The translations under genes and the position numbers were made by a program. The notes beneath the pieces were generated by a model. It had not been told where the DNA came from. It ran no database searches and saw only the letters and a program-made list of their open reading frames with translations. Below are positions 17,613 through 26,925 of a stretch of 46,614 bases of DNA, piece after piece (position 1 is the first letter of the stretch; every line of letters begins with the position of its first letter). Source of the DNA: Halalkalibacter hemicellulosilyticusJCM 9152. Its GTDB lineage: Bacteria > Bacillota > Bacilli > Bacillales > Bacillaceae_D. The DNA lies in contig NZ_BAUU01000031.1 in the NCBI RefSeq assembly GCF_000513115.1, positions 1 through 46,614 on the forward strand, written 5' to 3'.

Positions 17613-18131
17613 ATGAAAATAGTTGGTGTATCTGGTTCAATGATTGGATCGAAAACAGTAAAAGTTGTTAATGAAGTATTAGAAGCTGTTAAAAGGAAAA
17701 GCCCAGTTGTCGAAACGGAGTTAATTGATTTAAAGGAGTATGAGGTTGATTGGGTACGAGGCTTGCCACTAGAAGCGTATAACGATGATACACAGAACGT
17801 TGTCGAGAAGATTATTGCCGCGGATGCACTTATTTTCGGAACACCAATTTATCAGGCTTCTATTTCTGGTGTGTTAAAAAACCTATTTGATCACTTGCCG
17901 ATGGGAGTGTTTCAATCGAAAGTTACTGGCATCGTTACTACTGCAGGGTCAGAGCGTCATTTTCTTGTTGCTGAGTATCAGTTAAAACCAATCCTGCAAT
18001 TTTTGAAAGCTACCGTACCGAATACGCAAGTGTTTGCTGTAAATGGAAGCTTTAATGAGAATAATGAAATTGTCGATCAAGAAGTATTAACTCGTATGGA
18101 TGTGTTAGCAGAAGCGATTGTACAACAATAA
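17613..18131 (+). CDS. NADPH-dependent FMN reductase / flavodoxin-like oxidoreductase
   Basis: 172 residues from ATG 17613, eight bases behind AGGAGG; the ATG at 17607 is too close to it. The flavodoxin-like fold is shown by KIVGVSGSMIGSKT (FMN phosphate loop), DALIFGTPIYQASISGVLKNLFDHL (near 75-100) and VTTAGSERH. SsuE/YwqN-like enzymes reduce FMN or quinones with NADPH. It starts 12 bases after the ferredoxin-NADP reductase, clearly the same transcript, and ends at a terminator. Confidence 0.9.
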   Translation: MKIVGVSGSMIGSKTVKVVNEVLEAVKRKSPVVETELIDLKEYEVDWVRGLPLEAYNDDTQNVVEKIIAADALIFGTPIYQASISGVLKNLFDHLPMGVFQSKVTGIVTTAGSERHFLVAEYQLKPILQFLKATVPNTQVFAVNGSFNENNEIVDQEVLTRMDVLAEAIVQQ

Positions 18132-18145
18132 ATAGTATGTGTGAA

Positions 18146-18186
18146 ACGTCACAGGCATAAATGGATTTGCTTGTGACGTCTTTTAT
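18146..18186 (+). terminator. Terminator of the pirin - FNR - FMN reductase run
   Basis: ACGTCACA (18146-18153) pairs with TGTGACGT (18172-18179), extended by GCA/TGC with a bulge, followed by CTTTTATATTT. Confidence 0.85.
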
Positions 18187-18277
18187 ATTTATCTAGAAAG
18201 AGAGTAACTGGATAAAGGGACTTTATGGTAAGTGTAGAATAGATTATAGTGAAAGATGAAGAGAGGAGGCATTCGAG

Positions 18278-19291
18278 ATGAGTGCATTAGAGAAAAGAAT
18301 TAGTAGTAAGAGTGAGGAAATGAACTTCTCGGGGGTCGCACATCTTGTTCAAAATGGGCAGTTGATCCTACATAAAGCATACGGTTATGCGAATCGATCA
18401 GAGAAATTAGAAAATAACATCGACACACGTTTCGGCATTGCTTCTGGTTGCAAACTATTTACAGCAATTGCCATTTGTCAATTAGTTGAACAAGGGAAAC
18501 TAACGTTTCATACGAAATTGAAGGATTGCTTGTCTGTTCCTTTTCCGAATTTTTCAGAAGAGATTACCGTACATCATTTATTAACACATAGCTCTGGTGT
18601 ACCCGATTATTTTGATGAAGAGGTTATGGATGATTTTGAGGATATTTGGAAGGAAATACCAATGTATCTGATGAAAAACACTCGTGACTTTTTACCGTTA
18701 TTTCAAAATGGGAAAATGAAGTTTTCTCCAGGTGAGAGATTTCATTATAATAATACGGGCTTTCTCTTGTTAGGATTAGTCATTGAACAGTTATCAGGAA
18801 TGAGTGTCACAAGTTATGTGGAGGAACATATTTTTAAACGTTGTAACATGGATAAATCAGGTTATTATTCACTAGATCGACTACCAAACAATACAGCGCT
18901 AGGTTATATTGACGAAGCAAATGGAATGTGGAGAACAAATCTATATTCTTTACCGATCATTGGTGGAGCAGATGGAGGGGCTTTTATTACTACTAGTAAT
19001 ATGATTAATCTTTGGCAGGCTGTACGTGAACATAACTTATTAAGTGAAACGATGACGGGGTTGTTGTTTACCTCTCACGTACAAACAGGTCAAGGTGGCT
19101 GTTATGGTTATGGTGTATGGATTGAGGAGAGCACTGCTCTTGGACGTAAGTATCATGTTATGGGCTATGATCCTGGTGTAAGCTTTGCATCGGCTTATTA
19201 TCCTGAAAGGGATTGTATAGTTGTTATCACTTCTAATAAATCGAGTGGTCCTCATGATATATTAGAAGTCATTGAAAAGGAATGGAAATGA
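18278..19291 (+). CDS. Serine beta-lactamase-fold hydrolase (class C / esterase type)
   Basis: 337 residues with no signal peptide, so cytoplasmic. The SxxK motif is S56-G-C-K59 in FGIASGCKLFTAIA, the YxN motif is Y157-N-N in RFHYNNTGFLLLG, and HHLLTHSSGVPDYF (near 99-112) is the family's typical segment. Such proteins act as esterases, D-amino acid amidases or peptidases; resistance activity is unlikely given the missing export signal. Ribosome site GAGAGGAGG. The VOC gene begins 22 bases later, so the two are co-transcribed. Confidence 0.88.
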   Translation: MSALEKRISSKSEEMNFSGVAHLVQNGQLILHKAYGYANRSEKLENNIDTRFGIASGCKLFTAIAICQLVEQGKLTFHTKLKDCLSVPFPNFSEEITVHHLLTHSSGVPDYFDEEVMDDFEDIWKEIPMYLMKNTRDFLPLFQNGKMKFSPGERFHYNNTGFLLLGLVIEQLSGMSVTSYVEEHIFKRCNMDKSGYYSLDRLPNNTALGYIDEANGMWRTNLYSLPIIGGADGGAFITTSNMINLWQAVREHNLLSETMTGLLFTSHVQTGQGGCYGYGVWIEESTALGRKYHVMGYDPGVSFASAYYPERDCIVVITSNKSSGPHDILEVIEKEWK

Positions 19292-19313
19292 ACGATTAGA
19301 GGAGTGAGTGATA

Positions 19314-19682
19314 ATGATCAAAGGAGTACATCATGTCCAAATAACGATTCCTAAAGGGGAAGAAGAGGCAGGCAGAGCTTTCTATTGTGAAGAATTAGGG
19401 ATAGAGGAAATGGAAAAGCCGGCGTCATTACAAGGAAGAGGAGGATTTTGGCTAAAGCTTGGTCACCGTCAAGTACATGTTGGGACAGAAGAAGGACTTG
19501 ATCGGTTACAGACGAAGGCTCATATTGCCTATGAAGTGACCGATTTAGATTATTGGAAGCAAAGGTTGAATATGTTAGGAATCGAGATTATTGAATCCGT
19601 TCCTATCCCAGGATATGAGCGATTTGAATGTCGTGATCCGTTTGGGAATCGAATGGAATTTATTAAAGAAAATGAGAAATAG
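19314..19682 (+). CDS. VOC-superfamily (glyoxalase/dioxygenase fold) protein
   Basis: 122 residues from ATG 19314, nine bases behind AGGAG; the GTG at 19308 overlaps the ribosome spacing and is not favoured. One VOC unit: IKGVHHVQITIPKG with a metal-type His, RAFYCEELGIEEM, HRQVHVGTEEG, HIAYEVTDLD and RFECRDPFGNRMEFI ending in the metal Glu. Many members act on small electrophiles or antibiotics; substrate unknown. Co-transcribed with the preceding hydrolase. Confidence 0.85.
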   Translation: MIKGVHHVQITIPKGEEEAGRAFYCEELGIEEMEKPASLQGRGGFWLKLGHRQVHVGTEEGLDRLQTKAHIAYEVTDLDYWKQRLNMLGIEIIESVPIPGYERFECRDPFGNRMEFIKENEK

Positions 19683-19688
19683 AGAAGA

Positions 19689-19730
19689 AAGGCACTGAAT
19701 ACGTTTGGTTTTCAACATTTGCGGTGTCCT
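19689..19730 (+). repeat. Dispersed hairpin repeat A, copy 2 (degenerate)
   Basis: AGGCACTGAATACGTTTGG, then TTTTCAACATTTGCGGTGTCC. Same order, length and TTTGGTTTT loop as copy 3, but several stem mismatches. It follows the VOC gene stop by six bases. Confidence 0.65.
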
Positions 19731-19749
19731 CTAGAGAAGAGGTTATAGT

Positions 19750-19986
19750 GTGTATCTTTTAGCCGTGTGTCTATTTGTATGTATTATTTTATTGTTTGTA
19801 GATCCATTGGTTGCAGTTGGATTTGCATTTGTCGTCATTTTTTCTTGTTTGTTACGGATTTTATACGTATTAAAGGTTATTTCTAAAGAACTTCATTTAA
19901 AACGAAAGGATCAAGTTGAACAAGCATATGAAAATTACGTAGAAGAGGTCAAAGGTTTGAATGAGCTAAAGAAGAGGAATAGCTGA
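19750..19986 (+). CDS. Small membrane protein with charged C-terminal helix
   Basis: 78 residues from GTG 19750, with AGAAGAGG seven bases upstream. Two closely spaced hydrophobic helices (residues 1-18 and 21-42) and then a charged, probably coiled helix (SKELHLKRKDQVEQAYENYVEE). No family recognised. Starts after a repeat A copy, so it may still be read from the hydrolase-VOC transcript. Confidence 0.6.
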   Translation: MYLLAVCLFVCIILLFVDPLVAVGFAFVVIFSCLLRILYVLKVISKELHLKRKDQVEQAYENYVEEVKGLNELKKRNS

Positions 19987-20293
19987 TTTGAGCCTTGGAA
20001 AGTTTCAGCTATTGGATCAGTTATCATTCTTTATGATGATGACTCATCCATTTATCTTTTCATAACCGATCAATCATAATATGCATATATGTATTGTGTA
20101 AATAATGACTATTTCGAATACAGCCTTCTTGAAGGAAGCCGAGTCGTTCTCGTATACGACGGCTTTTTTTATTTTATGATAATCTCCTAAAGACCTTAAT
20201 ATCCTTTCCCACAGTAACACGAAAAACATTTTCTATACTACGTTCATGATGATTCTATTTAAATTGGTCATACTAAAGACAGAGGTGAGAGAG
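19987..20293. other. Intergenic stretch before yrrI
   Basis: AT-rich, no credible coding frame on either strand. It contains one terminator at 20136-20172, about 150 bases past the previous stop, and then roughly 120 bases leading to yrrI with no clear promoter match. Confidence 0.6.
20136..20172 (+). terminator. Intrinsic terminator
   Basis: AAGCCG with TCGT pairs to ACGA with CGGCTT across a short AT loop, followed by TTTTTTT. It ends the transcript of the preceding small membrane gene. Confidence 0.88.
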
Positions 20294-21361
20294 GTGGAGA
20301 ATAACAACAAATGGTTTAGATGGCTATATCGTTCTGCTCTTATTTTAATCATTGCTCTCATTATTTTTGTTTTTATTCAGATTACGCCTATTTTTGCTCC
20401 TTTTAGCGCTATTTTCAAGGCATTAGTATTACCACTTGGTGTATCGGTGTTGATTGCTTATTTGCTTCACCCAATAGTGGAGAAACTTCATGAAGTAGGG
20501 ATGTCAAGAGCCGTAGCTGTCTTGCTCCTTTTTCTTTTAATGATAGGCCTGTTTGCACTTATTGCGATGATTGGATTTCCAGAATTGAAAAAGCAAATTG
20601 AACATTTTGTTGAAGTTGTACCTGAGCAAGTGCAAATGATTGAGCAAGCAACTAATGAAGTGGACCACCAGCTCCATAGTTTACCAGAGCCCATTCAGCT
20701 TCAGGTGGAAAACTGGAAAGATCAATTAATTCGATTAGGTGAGCATATTTTTAGTCAAGTGGAAGCCGTGTTTCTCTTTTTAGTGACCTCTTTTTTCGCT
20801 TTAATTGTGATTCCGTTTTTAGTTTTTTATTTATTGAAAGATTATGGTCAAATTCAGAAGGTTTGCTGGTATGTGACACCTCGAAGATGGCGAAAACCTT
20901 TGCACCGCTTTATAAAGGATGTCGACCAAGCGATCGGGGGATTTATACGAGGACAATTACTCGTATCGTTACTAGTAGGAGTCATGTCAACTCTCGGTCT
21001 TTGGCTGTTAGGTGTACCATATCCGATCCTTCTCGGTGTTTTTATCGGAGCACTTGATTTAATTCCTTTTTTTGGTCCGTACATAGGTGCGGCTCCTGCT
21101 GTCATTGTTAGCTTTCTTGAATCGTGGCAGCTTGGATTATTTACGATTCTTTTATTATTTATTATACAACAGCTAGAAAGTAACATTCTATCACCAGTTA
21201 TTGTTGGAAAGAGTATACACCTGCATCCAGTATTAATTATTTTAGCTTTATTAGTTGGGGTAGAAATTGGAGGTTTTTTAGGTATGCTATTGGCTGTACC
21301 ATTATTGGCGGTAGGTAAGGTGGTTTTTTTACACATACGTTCATATCGTCTCGCACGTTGA
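20294..21361 (+). CDS. yrrI: AI-2E/PerM-family membrane transporter (YrrI)
   Basis: 355 residues from GTG 20294, behind AGAGGTGAGA; the upstream ATG at 20246 has no ribosome site. Two N-terminal helices (about 10-30 and 38-55), one at 60-90, a long soluble segment (about 95-140), then a cluster of C-terminal helices including GVPYPILLGVFIGALDLIPF and the family motif PFFGPYIGAAPAVIV. PerM/YrrI proteins export small molecules or act as Na+/H+-type carriers in some species; substrate here unknown. Conserved position before alaS. Confidence 0.88.
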   Translation: MENNNKWFRWLYRSALILIIALIIFVFIQITPIFAPFSAIFKALVLPLGVSVLIAYLLHPIVEKLHEVGMSRAVAVLLLFLLMIGLFALIAMIGFPELKKQIEHFVEVVPEQVQMIEQATNEVDHQLHSLPEPIQLQVENWKDQLIRLGEHIFSQVEAVFLFLVTSFFALIVIPFLVFYLLKDYGQIQKVCWYVTPRRWRKPLHRFIKDVDQAIGGFIRGQLLVSLLVGVMSTLGLWLLGVPYPILLGVFIGALDLIPFFGPYIGAAPAVIVSFLESWQLGLFTILLLFIIQQLESNILSPVIVGKSIHLHPVLIILALLVGVEIGGFLGMLLAVPLLAVGKVVFLHIRSYRLAR

Positions 21362-21386
21362 CATTTGCTTGTTACATTTTTATAAT
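21358..21386 (+). promoter_or_regulatory. Consensus sigma-A promoter of alaS
   Basis: TTGACA (21358-21363), a 17-base spacer, then TATAAT (21381-21386), all consensus. The -35 overlaps the stop codon of yrrI. Transcription should start near 21393, at the base of the T-box leader. Confidence 0.9.
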
Positions 21387-21392
21387 AAAGGA

Positions 21393-21636
21393 GCGAAATG
21401 AACAGATGAAAACGTTGAAGGAACGAGTATGGAGCAGTTCCACTTGTATAGAGAGGTTTGCCCGAGGCTGGAAGGTGAACTAAGTGAAGGGCTTCAGAAC
21501 GCTAATCCTGAGTGTAGCTAATCGCTACCGTTAACCCGCGTTAAGGTATGAAAGAGATAGACGAATGTCTATAATTAGGGTGGTACCGCGTGAACAAGCT
21601 CTCGTCCCTTTATTGAGGGAGTGAGGGCTTTTTTCT
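21393..21636 (+). promoter_or_regulatory. T-box riboswitch (tRNA-Ala responsive) of alaS
   Basis: The conserved T-box AGGGTGGTACCGCG is at 21577-21590. It is followed by an intrinsic terminator (arms around 21597-21610 and 21613-21628, then a T run), with which it competes through the antiterminator. The likely specifier triplet is GCT at 21501-21503 in CAGAACGCTAATCC, an alanine codon, matching the downstream alaS. Uncharged tRNA-Ala pairing should favour read-through. Confidence 0.93.
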
Positions 21637-21690
21637 ATGAGCGTTGCTAGAATTTGGTATACCCGATTACATGTAAAGGAGTCGATGAAG

Positions 21691-24333
21691 ATGAAACATT
21701 TAACATCTGCACAAGTTAGACAAATGTTTTTAGATTTTTTTAAAGAAAAAGGGCACGATATTGAACCAAGTGCTTCACTCGTTCCACATGATGATCCGAC
21801 TTTATTATGGATTAATAGTGGTGTTGCTACCTTAAAGAAGTACTTTGATGGTCGGGTAATTCCGGATAATCCCCGTATTACAAATGCGCAAAAATCGATT
21901 CGTACAAATGATATTGAAAACGTAGGAAAGACCGCTAGGCATCATACGTTCTTTGAAATGCTTGGGAACTTCTCAATTGGAGATTACTTCAAGGAAGAAG
22001 CGATTGAGTGGGCATGGGAGTTTCTAACGAGTGATCAATGGATTGGGTTTGATCCTGAAAAATTATCAGTAACGGTACATCCTGAGGATCACGAAGCTTA
22101 TGAATATTGGCAATCAAAAATCGGGCTTCCAGCTGAACGAATTATTCGTTTAGAGGGGAATTTCTGGGATATTGGTGAAGGCCCAAGTGGTCCGAATACG
22201 GAAATATTCTATGATCGTGGCGTAGCATATGGCGATGATGAGACTGATCCAGAGCTTTATCCTGGTGGTGAAAACGATCGATATCTTGAAGTATGGAATT
22301 TAGTATTCTCGCAATTTAACCATAATCCAGACGGTACATACACACCACTGCCTAAGAAAAACATAGATACAGGTATGGGGCTTGAACGTATGGTGTCCGT
22401 TATCCAAGATGTTCCAACAAACTTTGAAACGGACTTATTTATGCCGATTATTAAGGCAACGGAGCCTATTTCCGGAAAATCATATGGCCAAGATGTTGAA
22501 ATTGATGTTGCCTTTAAAGTGATAGCTGATCATGTACGAACAGTGACATTTGCCGTAACGGATGGTGCTTTGCCTTCCAATGAGGGGCGTGGGTATGTAT
22601 TACGCCGTCTTTTACGTCGAGCTGTTCGATATGCAAAGCTGATTGGGATTGACCGTCCATTTATGTATGAACTCGTTCCGGTTGTTGGTGAAATTATGGT
22701 CGATTTCTATCCAGAGGTAAAAGAGAAGACAGAATTTGTGCAAAAAGTCATGAAAAATGAAGAAGAGAGATTCCATGAAACACTTCATGAAGGACTAGCT
22801 ATTTTAAATAAGGTGCTTGACGAGGCAAAGGAAAATGATGAGAAGGTAATTTCTGGTGTTGATGTTTTTCGACTTTATGATACGTATGGATTTCCTGTCG
22901 ATTTGACAGAAGAATACGTGGAAGAACAAGGTTTAACAATCGACCGTGAAGGCTTTGAAGAGGAAATGGAAGGTCAACGTTCACGTGCTCGTTCAGCGAG
23001 ACAAGAAGCAGGCTCAATGCAAGTTCAGGATGAAGTGCTTGGACAGATTACTGCTGAAAGTGTGTTCGTTGGATATGATGAGCTGAAGGTTGAACAGGCA
23101 ACGATTGAAGTGATCATTTCTAATAAAGAAGTTGTAAAAGAAGCACACGAACAAGAACAAGTGCAAATGATTCTAAGCAAAACACCATTCTATGCTGAAA
23201 GCGGTGGGCAAATCGCGGATATCGGTACGATTAGCGGTAAAGGATTCGTAGCTGAAGTTCAGAATGTAAAGAAAGCGCCTAATGGTCAGCATCTTCATAC
23301 AATCATAATAAAAGAGGGTGTTATGCGAGTAGGAGCAAAGGCTACCGCTGAAGTAAATGCTCCGAGTAGAAAAGCGATAGTGAAAAATCATACGGCGACT
23401 CATCTGCTTCATCAAGCATTAAAGGATGTTCTAGGTGAGCATGTGAATCAAGCTGGGTCCCTCGTGTCCGCTGATAGACTTCGATTCGATTTCTCTCATT
23501 TTGGTCAAGTGACGAAAGAAGAATTAAGTCGAATTGAAGCGATTGTCAATCAACAAATTTGGGAAGCGACCGATGTCAATATAATAATAAAGAAACTTGA
23601 TGAAGCAAAAGCTATGGGAGCAATGGCGCTCTTTGGTGAGAAATATGGAGAAACAGTACGTGTTGTGAGAGTTGGCGAATATAGTTTGGAGCTTTGTGGT
23701 GGCTGTCATGTTCGAAATACAGCTGAAATTGGCTTGTGTAAGCTTGTAAGCGAATCAGGAATTGGTGCAGGTGTGCGTCGAATAGAAGCGGTAACAGCAC
23801 AAGGAGCTTATGAGCAAATGAGCAGTCAACTACGAGTTTTACAAGACGCTGCTTCTATCCTGAAAGCGAAACGAGTAGAGGAAGTTCCACAACGAGTGGA
23901 GTCTTTAAATCAACAATTAAAAGAAGTTCAGCGTGAAAATGAATCTTTAATGGCAAAATTGGGTAACATGGAAGCTGGAAGCCTAATTGATGATGCTGTT
24001 GAAATTAATGGAGTAAAAGTACTTGCGAAAAAAGTGAATGCTGGTGATATGGATGCATTACGAGCAATTGTCGATAAATTAAAGCAAGACTTGTCTTCTG
24101 GTGTCATTGTATTAGCTGCTGTATCAGGTGAAAAAGTAAACATTGTAGCTGGTGTGACAAAAGATTTGCTTGAATCTGGTTACCATGCCGGTAAGCTTGT
24201 AAAGGAAGTAGCAACACGTTGTGGAGGCGGAGGTGGTGGACGTCCTGATATGGCGCAAGCAGGTGGAAAGAAGCCAGAGGAATTAGAAAAGGCACTTGCC
24301 TTTGTTCAAGATTACGTAAATACAATTTCCTAA
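21691..24333 (+). CDS. alaS: Alanyl-tRNA synthetase
   Basis: 880 residues from ATG 21691 ([17 protein letters not shown]), nine bases behind AAAGGAG; in-frame upstream codons lack this spacing. Class II catalytic core at about 1-240 ([43 protein letters not shown]), tRNA-recognition helices, and an editing domain with the zinc set HTATHLLHQ near 570 and CGGCH near 670. A C-terminal DHHA1-type domain ends in [16 protein letters not shown]. Full length for the family. Charges tRNA-Ala and edits Ser/Gly mischarging. Regulated by the upstream T-box. Confidence 0.98.
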   Translation: MKHLTSAQVRQMFLDFFKEKGHDIEPSASLVPHDDPTLLWINSGVATLKKYFDGRVIPDNPRITNAQKSIRTNDIENVGKTARHHTFFEMLGNFSIGDYFKEEAIEWAWEFLTSDQWIGFDPEKLSVTVHPEDHEAYEYWQSKIGLPAERIIRLEGNFWDIGEGPSGPNTEIFYDRGVAYGDDETDPELYPGGENDRYLEVWNLVFSQFNHNPDGTYTPLPKKNIDTGMGLERMVSVIQDVPTNFETDLFMPIIKATEPISGKSYGQDVEIDVAFKVIADHVRTVTFAVTDGALPSNEGRGYVLRRLLRRAVRYAKLIGIDRPFMYELVPVVGEIMVDFYPEVKEKTEFVQKVMKNEEERFHETLHEGLAILNKVLDEAKENDEKVISGVDVFRLYDTYGFPVDLTEEYVEEQGLTIDREGFEEEMEGQRSRARSARQEAGSMQVQDEVLGQITAESVFVGYDELKVEQATIEVIISNKEVVKEAHEQEQVQMILSKTPFYAESGGQIADIGTISGKGFVAEVQNVKKAPNGQHLHTIIIKEGVMRVGAKATAEVNAPSRKAIVKNHTATHLLHQALKDVLGEHVNQAGSLVSADRLRFDFSHFGQVTKEELSRIEAIVNQQIWEATDVNIIIKKLDEAKAMGAMALFGEKYGETVRVVRVGEYSLELCGGCHVRNTAEIGLCKLVSESGIGAGVRRIEAVTAQGAYEQMSSQLRVLQDAASILKAKRVEEVPQRVESLNQQLKEVQRENESLMAKLGNMEAGSLIDDAVEINGVKVLAKKVNAGDMDALRAIVDKLKQDLSSGVIVLAAVSGEKVNIVAGVTKDLLESGYHAGKLVKEVATRCGGGGGGRPDMAQAGGKKPEELEKALAFVQDYVNTIS

Positions 24334-24400
24334 ATGGATCATTTTGGTGTACAATGGAAATAAAGACAAGCTAGCTTTTAAGGGAAGAAGGAGACTAGCA

Positions 24401-24454
24401 ATGAATGAAAGAGGTGTGTGTGATGAGCTCTATGGACAAAACGATGCAATTTGA
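24401..24454 (+). other. Possible overlapping upstream ORF of ireB, 17 codons
   Basis: ATG at 24401 stands eight bases behind AAGAAGGAG, a better ribosome site than that of ireB, and its frame runs over the ireB start to TGA at 24452-24454. The peptide ([17 protein letters not shown]) has no family. It may couple or restrain ireB translation; coincidence is possible. Confidence 0.35.
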
Positions 24455-24695
24455 TTTTCAGGATGATTCGGTTGATGTGGATGTACAAGAAGTGCTTCTT
24501 TCTGTGTATGGATCACTTGAGGAAAAAGGTTATAACCCAATCAACCAAATTGTTGGCTACTTACTGTCAGGAGATCCTGCGTACATTCCTCGTCATAAGG
24601 ATGCTCGTACGCTCATTCGCAAGCTAGAACGGGATGAATTAATTGAAGAATTGGTGAAATCCTATCTCGCACAACACCAAAAGGAGATTGGATGA
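24423..24695 (+). CDS. ireB: IreB-family regulatory phosphoprotein (YrzL, UPF0297)
   Basis: 90 residues from ATG 24423 ([12 protein letters not shown]), seven bases behind GAGGTG; this matches the usual family start. The core [20 protein letters not shown] and [19 protein letters not shown] is highly conserved. In Enterococcus IreB is phosphorylated by the PASTA kinase IreK and influences cephalosporin resistance. The conserved N-terminal Thr of TMQF is a plausible phosphosite. The last four bases overlap ruvX, so the ireB-ruvX-yrzB set is translationally coupled. Confidence 0.95.
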   Translation: MSSMDKTMQFDFQDDSVDVDVQEVLLSVYGSLEEKGYNPINQIVGYLLSGDPAYIPRHKDARTLIRKLERDELIEELVKSYLAQHQKEIG

Positions 24696-25105
24696 GAGCA
24701 TTAGGATTAGATGTGGGTACGAAAACAGTTGGAATTGCCCTTAGTGATGAGCTAGGTTGGACAGCCCAAGGTCTGGAAACCATTAGACGAAATGAAGACA
24801 ATCCTTCTGAAGATATGGAAAAGATAGCTAACCTTGTTAAAGAGCATAGTGTAAGCCATATTGTCATAGGATTACCTAAAAATATGAATGGTTCAATTGG
24901 TCCAAGTGGTGAACGAAGCAAGGAATTTGCTGAGCAACTTCAAGGGTTTGTCACTTGTGATATAACATTTTGGGATGAACGATTAACGACGGTTGCAGCA
25001 GAGAAAATGCTTATTTCAGCTGATGTAAGTCGAAAAAAACGTAAGAAAGTGATCGATAAAATGGCTGCTGTAATGATTTTACAAGGCTATTTGGATCATA
25101 AATAA
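24692..25105 (+). CDS. ruvX: Putative pre-16S rRNA nuclease / Holliday junction resolvase (RuvX, YqgF)
   Basis: 137 residues, RNase H fold. Asp7 in [16 protein letters not shown], the conserved [18 protein letters not shown] segment (near 70-88) and [13 protein letters not shown] (near 110-122) carry the predicted metal-binding acids. YqgF proteins were first called Holliday resolvases and later shown to mature 16S rRNA 5' ends in E. coli. Start overlaps ireB stop by four bases (ATGA). Confidence 0.95.
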   Translation: MRALGLDVGTKTVGIALSDELGWTAQGLETIRRNEDNPSEDMEKIANLVKEHSVSHIVIGLPKNMNGSIGPSGERSKEFAEQLQGFVTCDITFWDERLTTVAAEKMLISADVSRKKRKKVIDKMAAVMILQGYLDHK

Positions 25106-25121
25106 ATGAATGAGGTGTCTT

Positions 25122-25412
25122 ATGGCAAACGAAGAAAAAGAACGCATTGTCATTCCCGACGAAAATGGGGATGAGCATTTATTTGATGAATTATTTCGTT
25201 TTCATGTCGATGAAACGGATCAATCATATATCTTATTAACTCCTGTGGGCTCTGATCAAGAAGATGAGGATGAAGAGGTCGAGGTATTCGCTTTTCGTTT
25301 TGAAGATCGCGAAGGTGAAGAAAACGATATCGCTCTGTTTCCGTTAGAAACCGATCAAGAGTGGGAAATGGTTGAAGAAATGTTGAATACATTTAGCGAA
25401 GATCAAGAATAA
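25122..25412 (+). CDS. yrzB: DUF1292 protein YrzB
   Basis: 96 residues from ATG 25122 behind GAGGTG; an ATG at 25110 lies upstream of the ribosome site. Very acidic (DQEDEDEEVEVFAF, EDREGEENDIALFPLE), with the DUF1292 pattern IVIPDENGDEHLFDELF ... YILLTPVG ... EWEMVEEML. Small beta-rich cytoplasmic protein of unknown function, always following ruvX in Bacillaceae. Ends at a strong terminator, closing the alaS-region transcript. Confidence 0.9.
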   Translation: MANEEKERIVIPDENGDEHLFDELFRFHVDETDQSYILLTPVGSDQEDEDEEVEVFAFRFEDREGEENDIALFPLETDQEWEMVEEMLNTFSEDQE

Positions 25413-25427
25413 TGACAAGGCCTATGA

Positions 25428-25465
25428 GGTATTTCGGTAGTCTACGCCTGCCGAAATACCTTTTT
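25428..25465 (+). terminator. Intrinsic terminator after yrzB
   Basis: GGTATTTCGGTAG (25428-25440) pairs with CTGCCGAAATACC (25448-25460) with one mismatch, followed by TTTTTG. Confidence 0.92.
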
Positions 25466-25594
25466 GTAAGGTTAAAGAAAGAGTAAGCAGAGTAATAACA
25501 TGTTGTTTTATATGTAACGTTTTAAATCGTATGAAAGTACAAACGGTGTTTCACATAATTTCCACATAAAAATAAACTTTCATTGTTTTTATTG

Positions 25595-25622
25595 CTGACA
25601 TATTTGAAAAATATAGTATAAT
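25595..25622 (+). promoter_or_regulatory. Sigma-A promoter of mltG
   Basis: CTGACA (25595-25600), 16-base spacer, TATAAT (25617-25622), 23 bp before the mltG start. It marks a new transcript after the yrzB terminator. Confidence 0.7.
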
Positions 25623-25645
25623 GATACGGTGGAAGGAGGGGAATA

Positions 25646-26803
25646 ATGTCTAATTCCAACGATAAACAGAGAAATTCCTTGTATCATGAAAGAGCGACAC
25701 AAGCTCGGATCGTAAGAAGAATTGTCTTTTTTACGTTTCTTGGCTTAATTATTCTTGGAACGATCGCAGGATTTAGTGCGTATTCATATATAACAAATGC
25801 TCTATCTCCAGTTGATGAAGATTCACCAGAAGAAATTGAGATTACCATTCCGATTGGTTCAACTTCAAATCATATTGGAACGATTTTAGAAGAGGAAGGG
25901 CTTGTTCGAAATGGGACTGTCTTTCGTTATTATGTCCGATATAAAAATGAGTCTGGATTCCAAGCGGGGGATTATCGTCTTCATACAGGCATGACAATGG
26001 ACGAAATTATTGAATCTTTAAAAGACGGAACGGTTATGCAAGACCCAGAATTGCAATTCACTATTCCTGAAGGGTTATGGCTTGAGCATATGATTGAAGC
26101 TATCGCAAATGAAACGGATCATACGGTTGAGGAGCTTGAAGCGGTTATCCATGATAGAGACTATGTAGAATCGCTTATTGAACGGTATGATATGCTAACT
26201 GAGGTTGTTTTAGATGATGATATTCGTTATCCGTTAGAAGGTTACCTATTTCCAGCAAGGTATGATTTCATGGTTAAAAATCCTTCTATTGAGGAAATCG
26301 TCGAAGCGATGCTAAGTAGAACACAGGCGATTTTAACTAACCTTGAAGAAGAGATGGACGAGCTTGAATTAACACCGCATGAAGTATTGACATTAGCATC
26401 AATTATTGAGCGAGAAGCACAGAAGTCTGAAGATCGTTATAAGATTTCAGGTGTCCTTTATACGCGTTTAGAGCGTGGAATGAAACTACAAGTCGATCCG
26501 ACTACCGCTTATGCAATAGGTGAGCATTTATATATGACTTCATATGCTAACACACAGATTGACTCTCCATATAATACGTATGTTGTAGATGGAATTCCAA
26601 TTGGTCCAATTGCTGGACCAGGACAGGATTCGATAGAAGCTGTAGTTCGTCCCGAAATAACAGGCGATCTTTATTTCTACGCGCGAGTTAATGGAGAAGT
26701 TCTGTATACGGATACGTATGAAGAGCACTTAGCAAATCGAGATCGTTATCGTCATGAGTGGATTGAAGCGGCTGAAGAAGCAGAACAAGAGGATGAAGAG
26801 TAA
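25646..26803 (+). CDS. mltG: Endolytic murein transglycosylase MltG (YrrL)
   Basis: 385 residues. A basic N-terminal cytoplasmic stretch (1-25), one membrane helix (about 26-50), a LysM-like extracellular domain (IPIGSTSNHIGTILEEEGLV, about 65-130) and the YceG catalytic domain with Glu near 255 in LASIIEREAQ, then RLERGMKLQVDPTTAYAIG and DSPYNTYVVDGIPIGPIAGPG. It cleaves nascent glycan strands at the membrane and sets chain length. The C-terminal tail is acidic (EEAEQEDEE). It heads the mltG-trmR-trhP-udk-greA series. Confidence 0.96.
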   Translation: MSNSNDKQRNSLYHERATQARIVRRIVFFTFLGLIILGTIAGFSAYSYITNALSPVDEDSPEEIEITIPIGSTSNHIGTILEEEGLVRNGTVFRYYVRYKNESGFQAGDYRLHTGMTMDEIIESLKDGTVMQDPELQFTIPEGLWLEHMIEAIANETDHTVEELEAVIHDRDYVESLIERYDMLTEVVLDDDIRYPLEGYLFPARYDFMVKNPSIEEIVEAMLSRTQAILTNLEEEMDELELTPHEVLTLASIIEREAQKSEDRYKISGVLYTRLERGMKLQVDPTTAYAIGEHLYMTSYANTQIDSPYNTYVVDGIPIGPIAGPGQDSIEAVVRPEITGDLYFYARVNGEVLYTDTYEEHLANRDRYRHEWIEAAEEAEQEDEE

Positions 26804-26807
26804 TAAA

Positions 26808-26850
26808 AAGGGCACTGAAAAAGTTTGGTTTTAACTTTTTCGGTGCCCTT
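26808..26850 (+). repeat. Dispersed hairpin repeat A, copy 3 (best conserved)
   Basis: AAGGGCACTGAAAAAGTT (26808-26825) and AACTTTTTCGGTGCCCTT (26833-26850) fold into an 18-bp stem with one wobble and loop TGGTTTT. It follows mltG by four bases and may act as a terminator or attenuator, although there is no T tract. Confidence 0.8.
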
Positions 26851-26925
26851 CCAGTGACTTCAATTATGAGGGGGAGGTGTCATTGACACACCCTCTTTTC
26901 CATATGAACAAGAAGGAGGTAGAAG

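Noticed and set aside
20854-21336. 160-codon minus-strand frame inside yrrI
   Set aside because: Antisense shadow of a hydrophobic transporter gene with conserved motifs on the plus strand.
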